Below, piece by piece: positions 35,585-43,936 of a stretch of 64,000 nt of DNA; the first letter of the stretch is position 1, and every line of letters starts with the position of its first letter. The stretch comes from Photobacterium angustum (GTDB lineage: Bacteria; Pseudomonadota; Gammaproteobacteria; Enterobacterales; Vibrionaceae): the NCBI RefSeq assembly GCF_002954615.1, contig NZ_MSCJ01000001.1, positions 1,178,001-1,242,000 on the forward strand, written 5' to 3'. The position numbers and the translations under genes are program-made. Below the pieces are notes generated by a model. The model did no database searches and was not told the DNA's origin. It worked only from the letters and a program-made list of their open reading frames with translations.

Positions 35585-35992
35585 ATGGATATTCAAGTCG
35601 AACTTAATGGAGAGATTGAAGAAACCGAAGTTATCGCATTGTACCGTGCGAATGAATGGTCTTCAGCAGATAAACCAAAACAACTCTTAGCTGCATTACG
35701 TAATTCTCATACCTTGGTTACTGCTCGTGCTAACGGTAAGTTAGTCGGAGTGGGGAACGCCATCACTGACGGTCATCTTGTTGTGTATTATCCTCATATG
35801 CTTGTCCACCCTTTACATCAGGGTAAGGGCATTGGTCGTAAAATGATGGAAGCAATGTTGTCTGTATACAGTGGATTTCATCAACAAATGCTGACTGCTG
35901 ATGGTGAAGCCATTGATTTTTATCAAGCGCTTGGCTTTGAACGAGCAGGTAAAACAGAATCAATGTGGGTGTATGAAGGCACAGAGCATTAA
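35585..35992 (+). CDS. GNAT family N-acetyltransferase
   Basis: A 135-residue acetyltransferase. MLVHPLHQGKGIGRKMMEAML carries the acetyl-CoA P-loop (QGKGIG), and DGEAIDFYQALGFERAG is the C-terminal motif B. ATG 35585 follows AGGA 9 nt upstream; the longer frame from 35501 has no ribosome site. Substrate unknown. A decayed GNAT remnant follows directly. Confidence 0.83.
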   Translation: MDIQVELNGEIEETEVIALYRANEWSSADKPKQLLAALRNSHTLVTARANGKLVGVGNAITDGHLVVYYPHMLVHPLHQGKGIGRKMMEAMLSVYSGFHQQMLTADGEAIDFYQALGFERAGKTESMWVYEGTEH

Positions 35993-36026
35993 ATTTTAAG
36001 AGTGTCATTTCTACAACGGGAGAAAC

Positions 36027-36210
36027 ATGGAAGTACAGCTTAAACAAATCGAAGCCGGTTCTCGTCATATTTTGGAAAACACCTCTTCCAAATACCATGT
36101 TTCCATATTACTTGTATGACATGTTTGAGTTTATGGGGTGGAATCCAAACGCAGATAGCGTATACACGTTGGGCTTAGATTCTGGCTTTCAGCGGTAAAA
36201 AATATCATCG
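36027..36210 (+). pseudogene. remnant of a second GNAT-like gene
   Basis: MEVQLKQIEAGSRHILEN reads open, then the frame shifts and continues as FPYYLYDMFEFMGWNPNADSV, ending at a stop by about 36200. Together these match the N-terminus of a GNAT subfamily protein (LENLFPYYLYD). The middle acetyl-CoA-binding part is missing. I read this as a truncated, frameshifted gene. Confidence 0.5.
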
Positions 36211-36316
36211 GTGTTAACTTCAATCTGGGGTTAGATATAGATATTGATTTAGAAATGCACTTCATACGGTTTGAAACAAAGAGCCAATAAGCGTCATTTA
36301 TAGACGTTATAGAAAT

Positions 36317-36343
36317 AAAGCCGCTATTACAGCGGCTTTATTT
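36317..36343. terminator. hairpin terminator
   Basis: AAAGCCGCT / AGCGGCTTT stem with A- and T-rich flanks; serves the small secreted protein gene on the minus strand. Confidence 0.75.
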
Positions 36344-36364
36344 ATTAAATGTATCGTGAGTTTA

Positions 36365-36601
36365 TTAGCCATTAGAAGCTAACTTTTCAGCGAATGATGC
36401 CTGAGATGTTTTTTGTGTAAATACAATTTTTGAATCATGGTCGCCTGCAATTTCATTTTGTACGACACGTTGAGCATTGGTGGCATGCATGTGTGGCGCT
36501 TGAAAGGATACATTACCAGTAAAGTCACCATCTGCTGCAGCTACACCATAAGACGTTGATAAGATAAGAGCCATAGTGATAGTTTTTAGTGTCTTTTTCA
36601 T
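36365..36601 (-). CDS. small secreted hypothetical protein (78 aa)
   Basis: A signal peptide (MKKTLKTITMALILSTSYG, VAAA cleavage) leads to a mature part of about 55 residues without cysteines, containing SFQAPHMHATNAQRV and ending in FAEKLASNG. No family recognised; the protein is predicted periplasmic or extracellular. A weak Fur-box-like sequence lies 41 bp upstream. It is divergent from the first LysR gene, which may control it. Confidence 0.65.
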   Translation of the reverse strand: MKKTLKTITMALILSTSYGVAAADGDFTGNVSFQAPHMHATNAQRVVQNEIAGDHDSKIVFTQKTSQASFAEKLASNG

Positions 36602-36641
36602 TACTTAATACCTTTATTGATATCTGTACTGTTAGCCACGT

Positions 36642-36660
36642 GATAGTTATGCTAATTATC
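36642..36660 (-). promoter_or_regulatory. weak Fur-box-like sequence
   Basis: GATAGTTATGCTAATTATC matches the 19-bp Fur consensus at about 14 positions. It lies in the divergent promoter of the secreted protein and LysR genes. Could be chance in AT-rich DNA. Confidence 0.3.
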
Positions 36661-36849
36661 AATAAATACGTTACTACACGTACTTCTTACATAAGGTAAA
36701 TCCATCTATTCATTTGGTTAACAGTAATTAAAATTAATTTGAGAAGGTGAATGCCTTTTCAGTATGTGTAGTCTATGGCAATGACACATAAGAATATATA
36801 AAGTATATTTTAGTTAAAATATCACTATTACTTATGTGTTGGGCGAGCT

Positions 36850-37740
36850 ATGAAGTCAAAACTAGATTTGAATTTATTGGTGGTTTTCCTCGAAGTGTAT
36901 CGGCTTCGTTCCATTACGTTAGCGTCAGAATCATTAGGTTTAACGCAACCTGGAGTAAGTGGTGCATTAAAGCGATTACAGTCTCAGTTAGATACGCCGC
37001 TTTTCATTAGGGAAGGGAGAGGAATTAGTCCGACGCATGCAGCAATACAATTAGCGAACGAGGTTGAACCTGCGTTAACTCAGGTAGAGAGTGCATTAGG
37101 AAATGTGTCGGGGTTTGATATTCAATCACACCGTTCTTTTACGGTATATGTAAATGAAATCATTATGCATATTGTGCGTTCTAAAATTGAAGCTGATACA
37201 ACATTGGGTAATTGTTCGATTCACCTTCATATGACGCCCAATAGCGAAGATGAACTATTGCACCAGCTAAGTTTACATAAAGCCGATTTAGCGATTGATG
37301 TCGGTGTAAGGTCTAATTCGGCTTTCTTCTATCAGCCATTTGCTGATGATGATGTTGTGGTTGTTTGTCGTAAAGGGCATCCAAGAATTCATCAATCCAT
37401 TTCTCGAGAACAATTTGAGTCTGAGAAAAGAATTTCGATCCAGCAAAGGCGATTGGACTTACTCGAAATGAATTACTTCACTGATGAAAGCTTAATGCCG
37501 AAAGAAATAACCTGTGAGGGAGCATCAACATTATCAATGTTGGCGTTGGTTTCAGAAAGTGATTCGATAGCGACGGTGAGCGCATTAATGGCGAAAAAAT
37601 ACGCGAAGCTTTTTAACCTACAAACAATGCCTCTTCCTTTTGTTTCAAAACCATTTAAACATTTTATGGTATGGCATAAGCGCAGTGATAATAACCCTGC
37701 AAATAAGTGGTTGAGAAATAAACTCAGCGAAATATTGTGA
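36850..37740 (+). CDS. LysR-type transcriptional regulator (copy 1)
   Basis: A 296-residue LTTR. The winged helix spans residues 5-65 (LNLLVVFLEVYRLRSITLASESLGLTQPGVSGALKRL), followed by a ligand-binding domain starting near 92. It has the N-terminal composition of LeuO/NodD-type members. A second gene at 38684 is strongly similar over its whole length, including the promoter and the last bases, so this is one of two paralogues. Target unknown; divergent from the small secreted gene. Confidence 0.87.
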   Translation: MKSKLDLNLLVVFLEVYRLRSITLASESLGLTQPGVSGALKRLQSQLDTPLFIREGRGISPTHAAIQLANEVEPALTQVESALGNVSGFDIQSHRSFTVYVNEIIMHIVRSKIEADTTLGNCSIHLHMTPNSEDELLHQLSLHKADLAIDVGVRSNSAFFYQPFADDDVVVVCRKGHPRIHQSISREQFESEKRISIQQRRLDLLEMNYFTDESLMPKEITCEGASTLSMLALVSESDSIATVSALMAKKYAKLFNLQTMPLPFVSKPFKHFMVWHKRSDNNPANKWLRNKLSEIL

Positions 37741-37911
37741 CATTATATAGCAGCAAACAAGCGGCGTATTAAGCACTCAACATTCTTACTTTAGTTGCTG
37801 ATGTTTGCTTTTTAGATAAACAACAATCACGCGACGCTATATAAAATATATCGCGTGATTGGCAATGCATTTAATCGAACAACTCAATGATTAAATTAGC
37901 TTTTCTTAATG

Positions 37912-38481
37912 TTATGTCGCATTGTTGACGATTATTGCATGATGTTCTTTCGCTTCTTTGAAAATCTCTAATCGACTAGCGTAAAGCACTTTCGTAGTGA
38001 TATACAAACCAATACCGTAGCAAGAATGACAAAAAGTAGAGAACAAAATCGCATGGATCATATTGGGACTATTCACGTGGAAAAAGCCTTCGCCAAAGGC
38101 ATAACTCACTACAACTAATGGAAAAAATAACAATGACCATGCATAAAAAAGTGATTTTTTAAGACTTGGTTTTAGAAACAACCCTTTCTCAACAAAGCTA
38201 ATATAAATCACGGTATAAACTAAGCTAACGCTAAAGTGCACAATCCAACCGATAAGAACATCATGGGGAACGGCTGGCACTTGTTGTATAGCTTCAACCA
38301 GTGGATGCCCTTGAGTGATATAAACCAAATAACGGCCTAAACTCGCAAAGTTATTTAGTGGGTGATCACTGAATAATAGATATAAGTTGCTGCCTAAATC
38401 TAAACAAAGACCACTAAATACACTAATAAACAGAAGGTGAAGAAGGTAGGATGAACGTTGGTGATGGGGGTAATAGAACAT
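37912..38481 (-). CDS. DUF2938-like integral membrane protein
   Basis: A 189-residue protein with four hydrophobic segments. GRYLVYITQGH, the segment PHDVLIGWIVHFSVSLVYTVIY, and the C-terminal FCHSCYGIGLYITTKVL match the DUF2938 pattern (GRW...GW..HY.iGi; HA.fGlGLY). Function of the family is unknown. It lies between the two LysR paralogues and divergent from the second one, so it is a possible target of that regulator. Confidence 0.65.
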   Translation of the reverse strand: MFYYPHHQRSSYLLHLLFISVFSGLCLDLGSNLYLLFSDHPLNNFASLGRYLVYITQGHPLVEAIQQVPAVPHDVLIGWIVHFSVSLVYTVIYISFVEKGLFLKPSLKKSLFYAWSLLFFPLVVVSYAFGEGFFHVNSPNMIHAILFSTFCHSCYGIGLYITTKVLYASRLEIFKEAKEHHAIIVNNAT

Positions 38482-38683
38482 AGAGCATCTCCTGATTAAT
38501 TACGCTTTCATTGTGATAATGAAAAGGGTTTGTCATAGTCAGGTGTGGTTTATTAACACCGTGGCAATGGCTTTCATAAGTTCAATGATTTGCTGATGTT
38601 TATAGTCTAAGGCAATGAAAAATTGGGATATATAAAGTATGCTTTATGCCAAGCATTATGAATAGTTATGGGTGGGCTCAAGG

Positions 38684-39574
38684 ATGAAACCAAATTTAGA
38701 TTTGAATTTGCTGGTGGTTTTTTTAGAAGTATATCGTCTTCGTTCCATCACATTAGCATCAGAATCACTAGGTTTAACACAACCAGGGGTAAGTGGTGTA
38801 TTAAAGCGATTACAATCTCAGCTAGGGACGCCTCTTTTTGTAAGAGAAGGGCGTGGGATTAGTCCAACACATGCCGCAATTAAATTAGTGAATGAAATAG
38901 AACCTGCGCTAACGACAGTACAAAGCGCGTTAGGTAATATCGCAGAGTTTGATGTGCAAAATCACCACACGTTTACGGTTTATGTAAATGAGGTGGTTAT
39001 GCACACGATTAGAAATAAAATTGAGCTCGACCCAACAATGGGGAATTGTAAAATAAACCTCTATATGACGCCTAATACAGAAGAAGAGTTGTTATCCCAG
39101 CTGAGTTTACAGAAAGCAGATTTAGCCATTGATATTGGTTTACGCAGTAATCCGTCTTTTTTCTATAAATCATTTATCGATGATGAAATTGTCGTAGTCT
39201 GTCGGAAAGATCATCCCAATATCCAACAGACAATCACGCAAGCGCAGTTTTATGCTGAAAAAATAATCTTCATGCAGAAAAGGCGAATAGACTTACTTGA
39301 AATGAATTATTTCTCTGATGAACGCTTTCTGCCAAGAGATTTAGACTGTGAAACCGCATCTATTGTTTCAATCTTAGCATTAGTGTCAGAGAGCAACGCC
39401 GTTGCGCCAGTTAGCCGACTCATAGCTGAAAAATATGCCTCATTATTTAACTTACAAATACTGCCATTGCCATTTTCTTCCAAACCTTTCAAACACATTA
39501 TGATGTGGCATAAGCGTGATGAACATAACTCAGCTAACCAATGGTTGAGAAATAAACTCAGCGAAATATTGTGA
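38684..39574 (+). CDS. LysR-type transcriptional regulator (copy 2)
   Basis: A 296-residue LTTR, colinear with copy 1 at 36850 and sharing most residues by eye (roughly 70-75 percent). The HTH is almost identical (LRSITLASESLGLTQPGVSGVLKRL), while ligand-domain loops differ more, e.g. TQAQFYAEKIIFMQKRR versus SREQFESEKRISIQQRR. ATG 38684 aligns with copy 1's start; the GTG at 38672 adds four residues not seen there. Probably neofunctionalised; divergent from the DUF2938 gene. Confidence 0.87.
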   Translation: MKPNLDLNLLVVFLEVYRLRSITLASESLGLTQPGVSGVLKRLQSQLGTPLFVREGRGISPTHAAIKLVNEIEPALTTVQSALGNIAEFDVQNHHTFTVYVNEVVMHTIRNKIELDPTMGNCKINLYMTPNTEEELLSQLSLQKADLAIDIGLRSNPSFFYKSFIDDEIVVVCRKDHPNIQQTITQAQFYAEKIIFMQKRRIDLLEMNYFSDERFLPRDLDCETASIVSILALVSESNAVAPVSRLIAEKYASLFNLQILPLPFSSKPFKHIMMWHKRDEHNSANQWLRNKLSEIL

Positions 39575-39745
39575 CATTGTCACTAATTTAGTGAGCATTT
39601 CTTATTATTAGCAAATGTATGAAGACGTTCATATTCTTTGAAAATACAGCTACTCTTGATTTGGTTGATGCTATACACCCTCCCAAACCGAGCTATTAAT
39701 CGTAGGGTGTCGCTTTCAAAGTTGGAAAGGTTGGGTAAGTATAAA

Positions 39746-39774
39746 ATGGTTCAGTGAACACAGCACTGAACCAT
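39746..39774 (-). terminator. hairpin terminator downstream of peroxiredoxin
   Basis: ATGGTTCAGTG / CACTGAACCAT stem; the minus strand has T-rich sequence after it. Confidence 0.7.
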
Positions 39775-39802
39775 ATCATTGATGTTTAAAGCCTCATTGC
39801 GG

Positions 39803-40279
39803 TTACTTCAAGCTGGCTAAAATCGTTTCCGCTTTACTCGCTTCAAATTGTTTTGGCTCTTCAACGTTTAGTTGAGTTACCACGCCATTATCAACAACCA
39901 TTGCATAACGTTGAGAACGTATACCACCGAAGTTCTCGGTATCCATTTCAAGCCCTAATGCTTTAGTAAAGCTACCATCACCATCGCCCAACATCATAAT
40001 TTCAGATGCGTTTTGCGCTTCGCCCCAAGCCTGCATTACAAAGGCATCATTAACAGATACACAAGCGATAATGTCGACACCTGTTGCCTTAATATCATCT
40101 GCTAGCACTACATAACCCGGTAAATGAGCTTCAGAGCAAGTAGGAGTAAATGCTCCTGGTACAGCAAACAGCACAACACGTTTGTTGGCAAAAAGCTCTG
40201 CGGTATCGTGTTTTACCATACCGTCATGTGTGAGTTCACTGAGCACTGCGGCTGGTAATGTTTGGCCTTTTTCGATCAT
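39803..40279 (-). CDS. Prx5-type peroxiredoxin
   Basis: A 158-residue thiol peroxidase. [16 protein letters not shown] has the peroxidatic Cys48 in the Prx5 motif, followed by CVSVNDAFVMQAWG. It lacks the fused glutaredoxin domain found in some Prx5 enzymes, so it likely uses glutaredoxin/glutathione or thioredoxin in trans. It detoxifies H2O2 and organic peroxides. A fragment of this gene and its leader is duplicated at 41876-42097. The DNA around the start is repeated there almost exactly. Confidence 0.93.
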   Translation of the reverse strand: MIEKGQTLPAAVLSELTHDGMVKHDTAELFANKRVVLFAVPGAFTPTCSEAHLPGYVVLADDIKATGVDIIACVSVNDAFVMQAWGEAQNASEIMMLGDGDGSFTKALGLEMDTENFGGIRSQRYAMVVDNGVVTQLNVEEPKQFEASKAETILASLK

Positions 40280-40408
40280 CGTTTACTTTCCTTGTTGTAT
40301 TAGTTTGCAACAGTGTAGCGAGGAATTTATCTCACGGCTAATTTTGCTGGTGGAATAGGGGGCTTAATTAGAACTGTTAGTGAAAAAAGTTATGTTGAAA
40401 CACATGCC

Positions 40409-40513
40409 ATATAACAAGGCAAATTAAAAAGGGTGGACAAAAACAGTTGGCTTTGTTCGTGACTAGCAAGTTTAGCCAACTAATCTTTGCCGTTTATTCT
40501 CAGCGTCATGGCT
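40409..40513 (+). repeat. attC-like (integron cassette) relic 1
   Basis: Begins ATATAACAAGGC, with AGTTGGCT (40445-40452) and AGCCAACT (40474-40481) as inner complementary arms around a TTCGT-type loop, and ends near CAGCGTCATGG. The order and spacing resemble Vibrio integron attC repeats (5' ATAACA, long imperfect stem, 3' GTTATG-like end). The 3' core is degenerate, so it may be inactive. Confidence 0.4.
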
Positions 40514-40809
40514 AGGTAGTATTTTGAACTCCATCGAAATATATCCTTATCGTTTTGCATAGGAAAATAGTCGGTGTTAGCTTGTTATTTATATGTGATC
40601 CAATTAAGAAAGCAAACTGAGAACAAGGCAGTAAATGGGATGCTTTGTTACTGAGGCTGCTTTTCAAAGTGTTGTGAATATAAAGAACTCAATATGTTTT
40701 TGGTGGTTTGATATACGCCCCTTATTGAGACGTTATATAGATTTGCAGTTGAGTACGTGTTTGTAGACTTTTGTATACGGCGCTTTAATTAAAACAATGG
40801 AATTTCGTA
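40514..40809. other. intergenic DNA before the zinc-ribbon gene
   Basis: About 300 bp of AT-rich DNA with no supported gene; likely the leader part of a cassette. Confidence 0.3.
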
Positions 40810-41070
40810 ATGGATAATTTTGAGTATCAATTGAACTGCGATAATTGTGGAAAAATAACACGTCATACCCATCAAGCCTTAGGTGAAACCAATCAGGTTC
40901 AAAAGGCTAAAAGCGGCTTTATTTCTGGAGTTAAGCGGTTTCTCAATCTATGTTTCGGAGAGCCTTTAGAAAAAGCAGTGTTTGAAAAAAGCGAATACAT
41001 TTGCTCCACCTGTGGGGCTTCATTCAATGAATCGACTGATATGCCGGATTTTTCTGGGCATGATGATTAG
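40810..41070 (+). CDS. small zinc-ribbon-like hypothetical protein (86 aa)
   Basis: An 86-residue soluble protein with CDNCGKITRHTH at the start and CSTCGAS near the end, two CxxC knuckles compatible with a zinc ribbon. The middle is basic (KSGFISGVKRFLNLCF). Small genes of this kind are common cassette cargo. An attC-like relic follows about 60 bp later. Function unknown. Confidence 0.6.
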   Translation: MDNFEYQLNCDNCGKITRHTHQALGETNQVQKAKSGFISGVKRFLNLCFGEPLEKAVFEKSEYICSTCGASFNESTDMPDFSGHDD

Positions 41071-41130
41071 TAGTTCTTAATTCAGGAATAAATTAGAGCG
41101 AAAGTAATGTCGCAAAGTATTGGAGTTACG

Positions 41131-41233
41131 ATATAACAAGGCTTTTTAAGGCGGATAAAAAACGTGGGCGAATTTTTTAAACCAGTCTCACTGATTATGG
41201 CTTTAATTTCGCTGAGGCGTGCGTTTATATGCT
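41131..41233 (+). repeat. attC-like relic 2
   Basis: Starts ATATAACAAGGC like relic 1, includes AAGGCGGATAAAAAACG and ends with GAGGCGTGCGTTTATATGC. The ends are roughly inverted (ATATAAC / GTTTATAT). Internal arms are poorly paired, so this is a weaker candidate. Confidence 0.35.
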
Positions 41234-41270
41234 ATAAAAATAACGTAATACAACTAAATGGAGTTAAGTA

Positions 41271-41684
41271 TTGAATTTTGAAATTCTAAATGATGAAAAT
41301 GCCTTAATTTTAGAAACACTTATTTCTGGTGTACGAAAGCATAATGAATCCACTTTAGGTTATGAGAAAAAGCAGTCATTATCTGTAATCTATCGTGATG
41401 AAGATAATAATCTCATTGGTGGCATTACAGGCTTTACTATTTATAAACATTTTTTAATTAATGTACTTTGGGTTGATGAAAAAGAAAGAAATAAAGGGAT
41501 AGCTCGTAAGTTGATGGAACACTCAGAAATTGAAGCAAAGATGAGAGGGTGTATTGCTGCACAAGTTGATACTCTATCAATACAGGCTCCTAACTTTTAT
41601 CAAAAAATGGGATTTGAGATTAAAGGTAAAATTCCTGGTTTTACAGAGAGTCATGATCGATATTTTCTAATGAAGAAATATTAG
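41271..41684 (+). CDS. GNAT family acetyltransferase (cassette-like)
   Basis: A 137-residue protein starting with TTG, with GGAG 7 nt upstream. VLWVDEKERNKGIARKLMEHSE is the acetyl-CoA-binding motif, and TLSIQAPNFYQKMGFEIKGKI is motif B. This subgroup is common in Vibrio integron cassettes and may act on small molecules or proteins. Flanking attC-like relics agree with cassette origin. Substrate unknown. Confidence 0.78.
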   Translation: MNFEILNDENALILETLISGVRKHNESTLGYEKKQSLSVIYRDEDNNLIGGITGFTIYKHFLINVLWVDEKERNKGIARKLMEHSEIEAKMRGCIAAQVDTLSIQAPNFYQKMGFEIKGKIPGFTESHDRYFLMKKY

Positions 41685-41744
41685 TTTAAACGGTGTTATC
41701 CTTAATTTTTCTAATACTTACAACCTTAATAAAGTAACCTGCTA

Positions 41745-41874
41745 ACGCACTTCTATCTACAAATGAGCTTGCTATTTAATTAACTCAAATTCAGTTAGTT
41801 CACAATTGTCCTAATTATTTATTAGGTAGTAACTCTTGCACAAAAATACCGACCTACATCAGGTCGGTATTTTT
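41745..41874. repeat. repeat with terminator, copy 1
   Basis: A stretch with TCAGTTAGTTCACAATT and the hairpin AAAAATACCGACCT / AGGTCGGTATTTTT is partly repeated at 43130-43239. The hairpin terminates the truncated peroxiredoxin gene on the minus strand. Confidence 0.6.
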
Positions 41875-41875
41875 A

Positions 41876-42097
41876 TCAGGGTTTATTGCCCTGCATAATC
41901 GTTGCTTTGATCTCATCAGCTAACACCACATAACCCGGTAAATGGGCTTCAGAGCAAGTAGGAGTAAATGCTCCTGGTACAGCAAACAGCACAACACGTT
42001 TGTTGGCAAAAAGCTCTGCGGTATCGTGTTTTACCATACCGTCATGTGTGGGTTCACTGAGCACTGCGGCTGGTAATGTTTGGCCTTTCTCGATCAT
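41876..42097 (-). pseudogene. truncated duplicate of the peroxiredoxin gene
   Basis: Encodes 73 residues: the first 66 are nearly identical to the peroxiredoxin at 39803 (only about two changes), including [12 protein letters not shown], then a new tail IMQGNKP before the stop. The second half of the fold is absent, so the product cannot be a working enzyme. About 80 bp of upstream DNA is copied too, showing recent segmental duplication. Confidence 0.85.
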
Positions 42098-42625
42098 TGT
42101 TTACTTTCCTTGTTGTATTAGTTTGGAATAGTTTAGCCCTGAGATTTTATCTCAGGGCTAATTTTGCTGGTGGAATAGAAGACGTAAATGAGGATTGTTA
42201 GTGAAAAAAGTGATGATGAATAAACGAGGCTGGTTTGGGGGGTAATGAAGCAAGATGCCAAGAGCTCATTATGGAGCGTTTAGAAAGCATCATCAAAGAG
42301 TTAGGTTTGAGTTATAAGCTTTATAAAAGAATGAATCAAAGATTTAGGCTTTAAGGAAAGCAGGTGACTTTTTGTAAAAGTCGTTTACTCGTGGCACTGT
42401 CTCGCTCGAAAATGCCCCAAAGTTACTTAAAATTAATACTCATTTATATCGTCTTACCGTGATTTTTGATTTGTATTTAATACAAATTATTGCATGTAAA
42501 AATATGCTGGCAAGATCATAATATATAGAATTTATATTGATTATGATAAAGCTTCTTATGAGTATATTTTTGCGTGAAAGTAAGAATGCTTATTAATATA
42601 ACTGTTATACGCTAAGCAGGGTTAT
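42098..42625. other. 530-bp region with duplicated leader and a short coding remnant
   Basis: The first 80 bp repeats the peroxiredoxin upstream region. Near 42271-42354 a short frame (MERLESIIKELGLSYKLYKR...) reads on from an upstream open stretch (GNEARCQELI) and looks like the end of a lost gene. The rest is AT-rich promoter DNA for the cupin gene. Confidence 0.4.
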
Positions 42626-42991
42626 ATGAATAAAATTAATATTGCTGAAAAATTTACATTATTCACCGAAGAGTGGACTCCAAAGGTTATAGCCGAATCT
42701 AATGGTCAATTGGTAAAAATAGCTAAAGGAAGTGGCGAATTGGTTTGGCACAAACATGATCATGAAGATGAACTCTTTATCGTATTCAAAGGGCAACTTA
42801 CTCTACAGTTAAGAACAGAAGATATAGTTCTTAACGCCGGTGAAATGTATGTTGTAACAAAAGGGATCGAACATTGCCCCAAAGCAGAGCCAGATACTCA
42901 CTTTATGATGATTGAGCCTTCATCAACAGCACATACAGGTGAAACTGTAAGTGAAATTACTGTTTCATCAGAACAGCAGGAGAGGATTTAG
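42626..42991 (+). CDS. cupin domain protein
   Basis: A 121-residue single-domain cupin. VWHKHDHEDELFIVFKGQL is cupin motif 1 with two His and one Glu as metal ligands, and GEMYVVTKGIEHCPKA is motif 2 with the third His. Small cupins of this type bind Fe, Mn or Zn and act as dioxygenases or isomerases; this one is unassigned. It is another plus-strand cassette-like gene with an attC-like relic after it. Confidence 0.82.
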   Translation: MNKINIAEKFTLFTEEWTPKVIAESNGQLVKIAKGSGELVWHKHDHEDELFIVFKGQLTLQLRTEDIVLNAGEMYVVTKGIEHCPKAEPDTHFMMIEPSSTAHTGETVSEITVSSEQQERI

Positions 42992-42992
42992 C

Positions 42993-43085
42993 ATATAACA
43001 GCAAATCAACTAGGATTAAAACAGTTGTTTATTGCTCTTGCTTCGCGATTTTAACCATTAATTTTTGGCCTGTTACTTGGGGGCT
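42993..43085 (+). repeat. attC-like relic 3
   Basis: Begins CATATAACA directly after the cupin stop and ends TTACTTGGGGGCTGTC, where a GGGCGTTAT end would be expected in an intact Vibrio-type attC. The inner arms (AAACAGTTG ... AACCATTAAT) pair imperfectly. Position right after the stop codon is the best argument. Confidence 0.4.
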
Positions 43086-43129
43086 GTCTTTACTCATGCT
43101 AATACCAAAATATCTCAATCTACCTAAGA

Positions 43130-43239
43130 AGCTTTATATCCACAATGAGTTAGCAATTCAGTTAGTTCAGAATTAACCTTATCATTTACTAGCCAGCGAC
43201 TCACATAAAAAAATACCGACCTGTCAGGTCGGTATTTTT
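43130..43239. repeat. repeat with terminator, copy 2
   Basis: Contains ATTCAGTTAGTTCAGAATT and the hairpin AAAAATACCGACCT / AGGTCGGTATTTTT (43209-43239), matching copy 1. Here it terminates the secreted protein gene on the minus strand. Confidence 0.65.
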
Positions 43240-43251
43240 ATTTGTATTAGG

Positions 43252-43542
43252 TTATTGGCCTACACAATCAAGCGACATTTTACCATCAGCATCGCGAGAT
43301 AGGGTGATAGTAGTACTTGCTTTTGATGCACCTTTAGGCAAGTAAACCGCACATTTGTCAAAGCTTGGTACAAGTGCTTTATTGATTGTTTTAACCGCTT
43401 GTTTTTGGCTATCAACATTGTCACCCGAATAAACGGTAATGCTATCTACTTGTGCCAGCATTTGCTCAGAATGTTTAGCTGGAGCTGCATGTGCGAAAAC
43501 AGAAACAGAGCTAAGTGCAAGTAACAGTAAAACTTTTTTCAT
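43252..43542 (-). CDS. small secreted hypothetical protein (96 aa)
   Basis: A signal peptide (MKKVLLLLALSSVSVFAHA, cleavage before APAK) and a mature part of about 77 residues with two cysteines (DKCAVYLPKG and SLDCVGQ) that could form a disulfide. No family recognised. The end of the gene abuts the repeated terminator. Likely periplasmic. Confidence 0.65.
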   Translation of the reverse strand: MKKVLLLLALSSVSVFAHAAPAKHSEQMLAQVDSITVYSGDNVDSQKQAVKTINKALVPSFDKCAVYLPKGASKASTTITLSRDADGKMSLDCVGQ

Positions 43543-43936
43543 TATATACCTCTATAAATTTAATGAATCTTGTGCGTTGGTTCGGTTGCTAATATAGCCA
43601 TAAAACAAAACTAAATAAATAAAAAATTATCGTAAAACGATAATTAATTGTTGTTAAGTTTGTTTTTGATTATGGCGGGATTAACTAATATCTTGATTAT
43701 TATCAATAAATAGTGAATTAGAGTTTTTGAAGATAAAAATTAAAGAGGCATTTTTTTACATGTGTTTTTGCTTAAAAAGCATACTGATTTCTGTTTGAGT
43801 GTGATTGAAAGGTGATTATTGCTGTTATTTATGGGTAAAATTGATCATTCTTTGCTGAGTGATTAACTACTTTGTAACTTATGCAGACAAATGGTATTAA
43901 CCTGATATTCGTCACTTTTTATATGGATGTGCTGTA
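43543..43936. other. divergent intergenic region
   Basis: About 390 bp, AT-rich, carrying promoters for the secreted protein and argO. A TTGATTATTATCAAT motif near 43691 is partly palindromic. Nothing else seen. Confidence 0.3.

Noticed and set aside
43689..43710. Possible Fur box before the secreted protein gene
   Set aside because: Only one half resembles the consensus; the other half does not align with the expected spacing.
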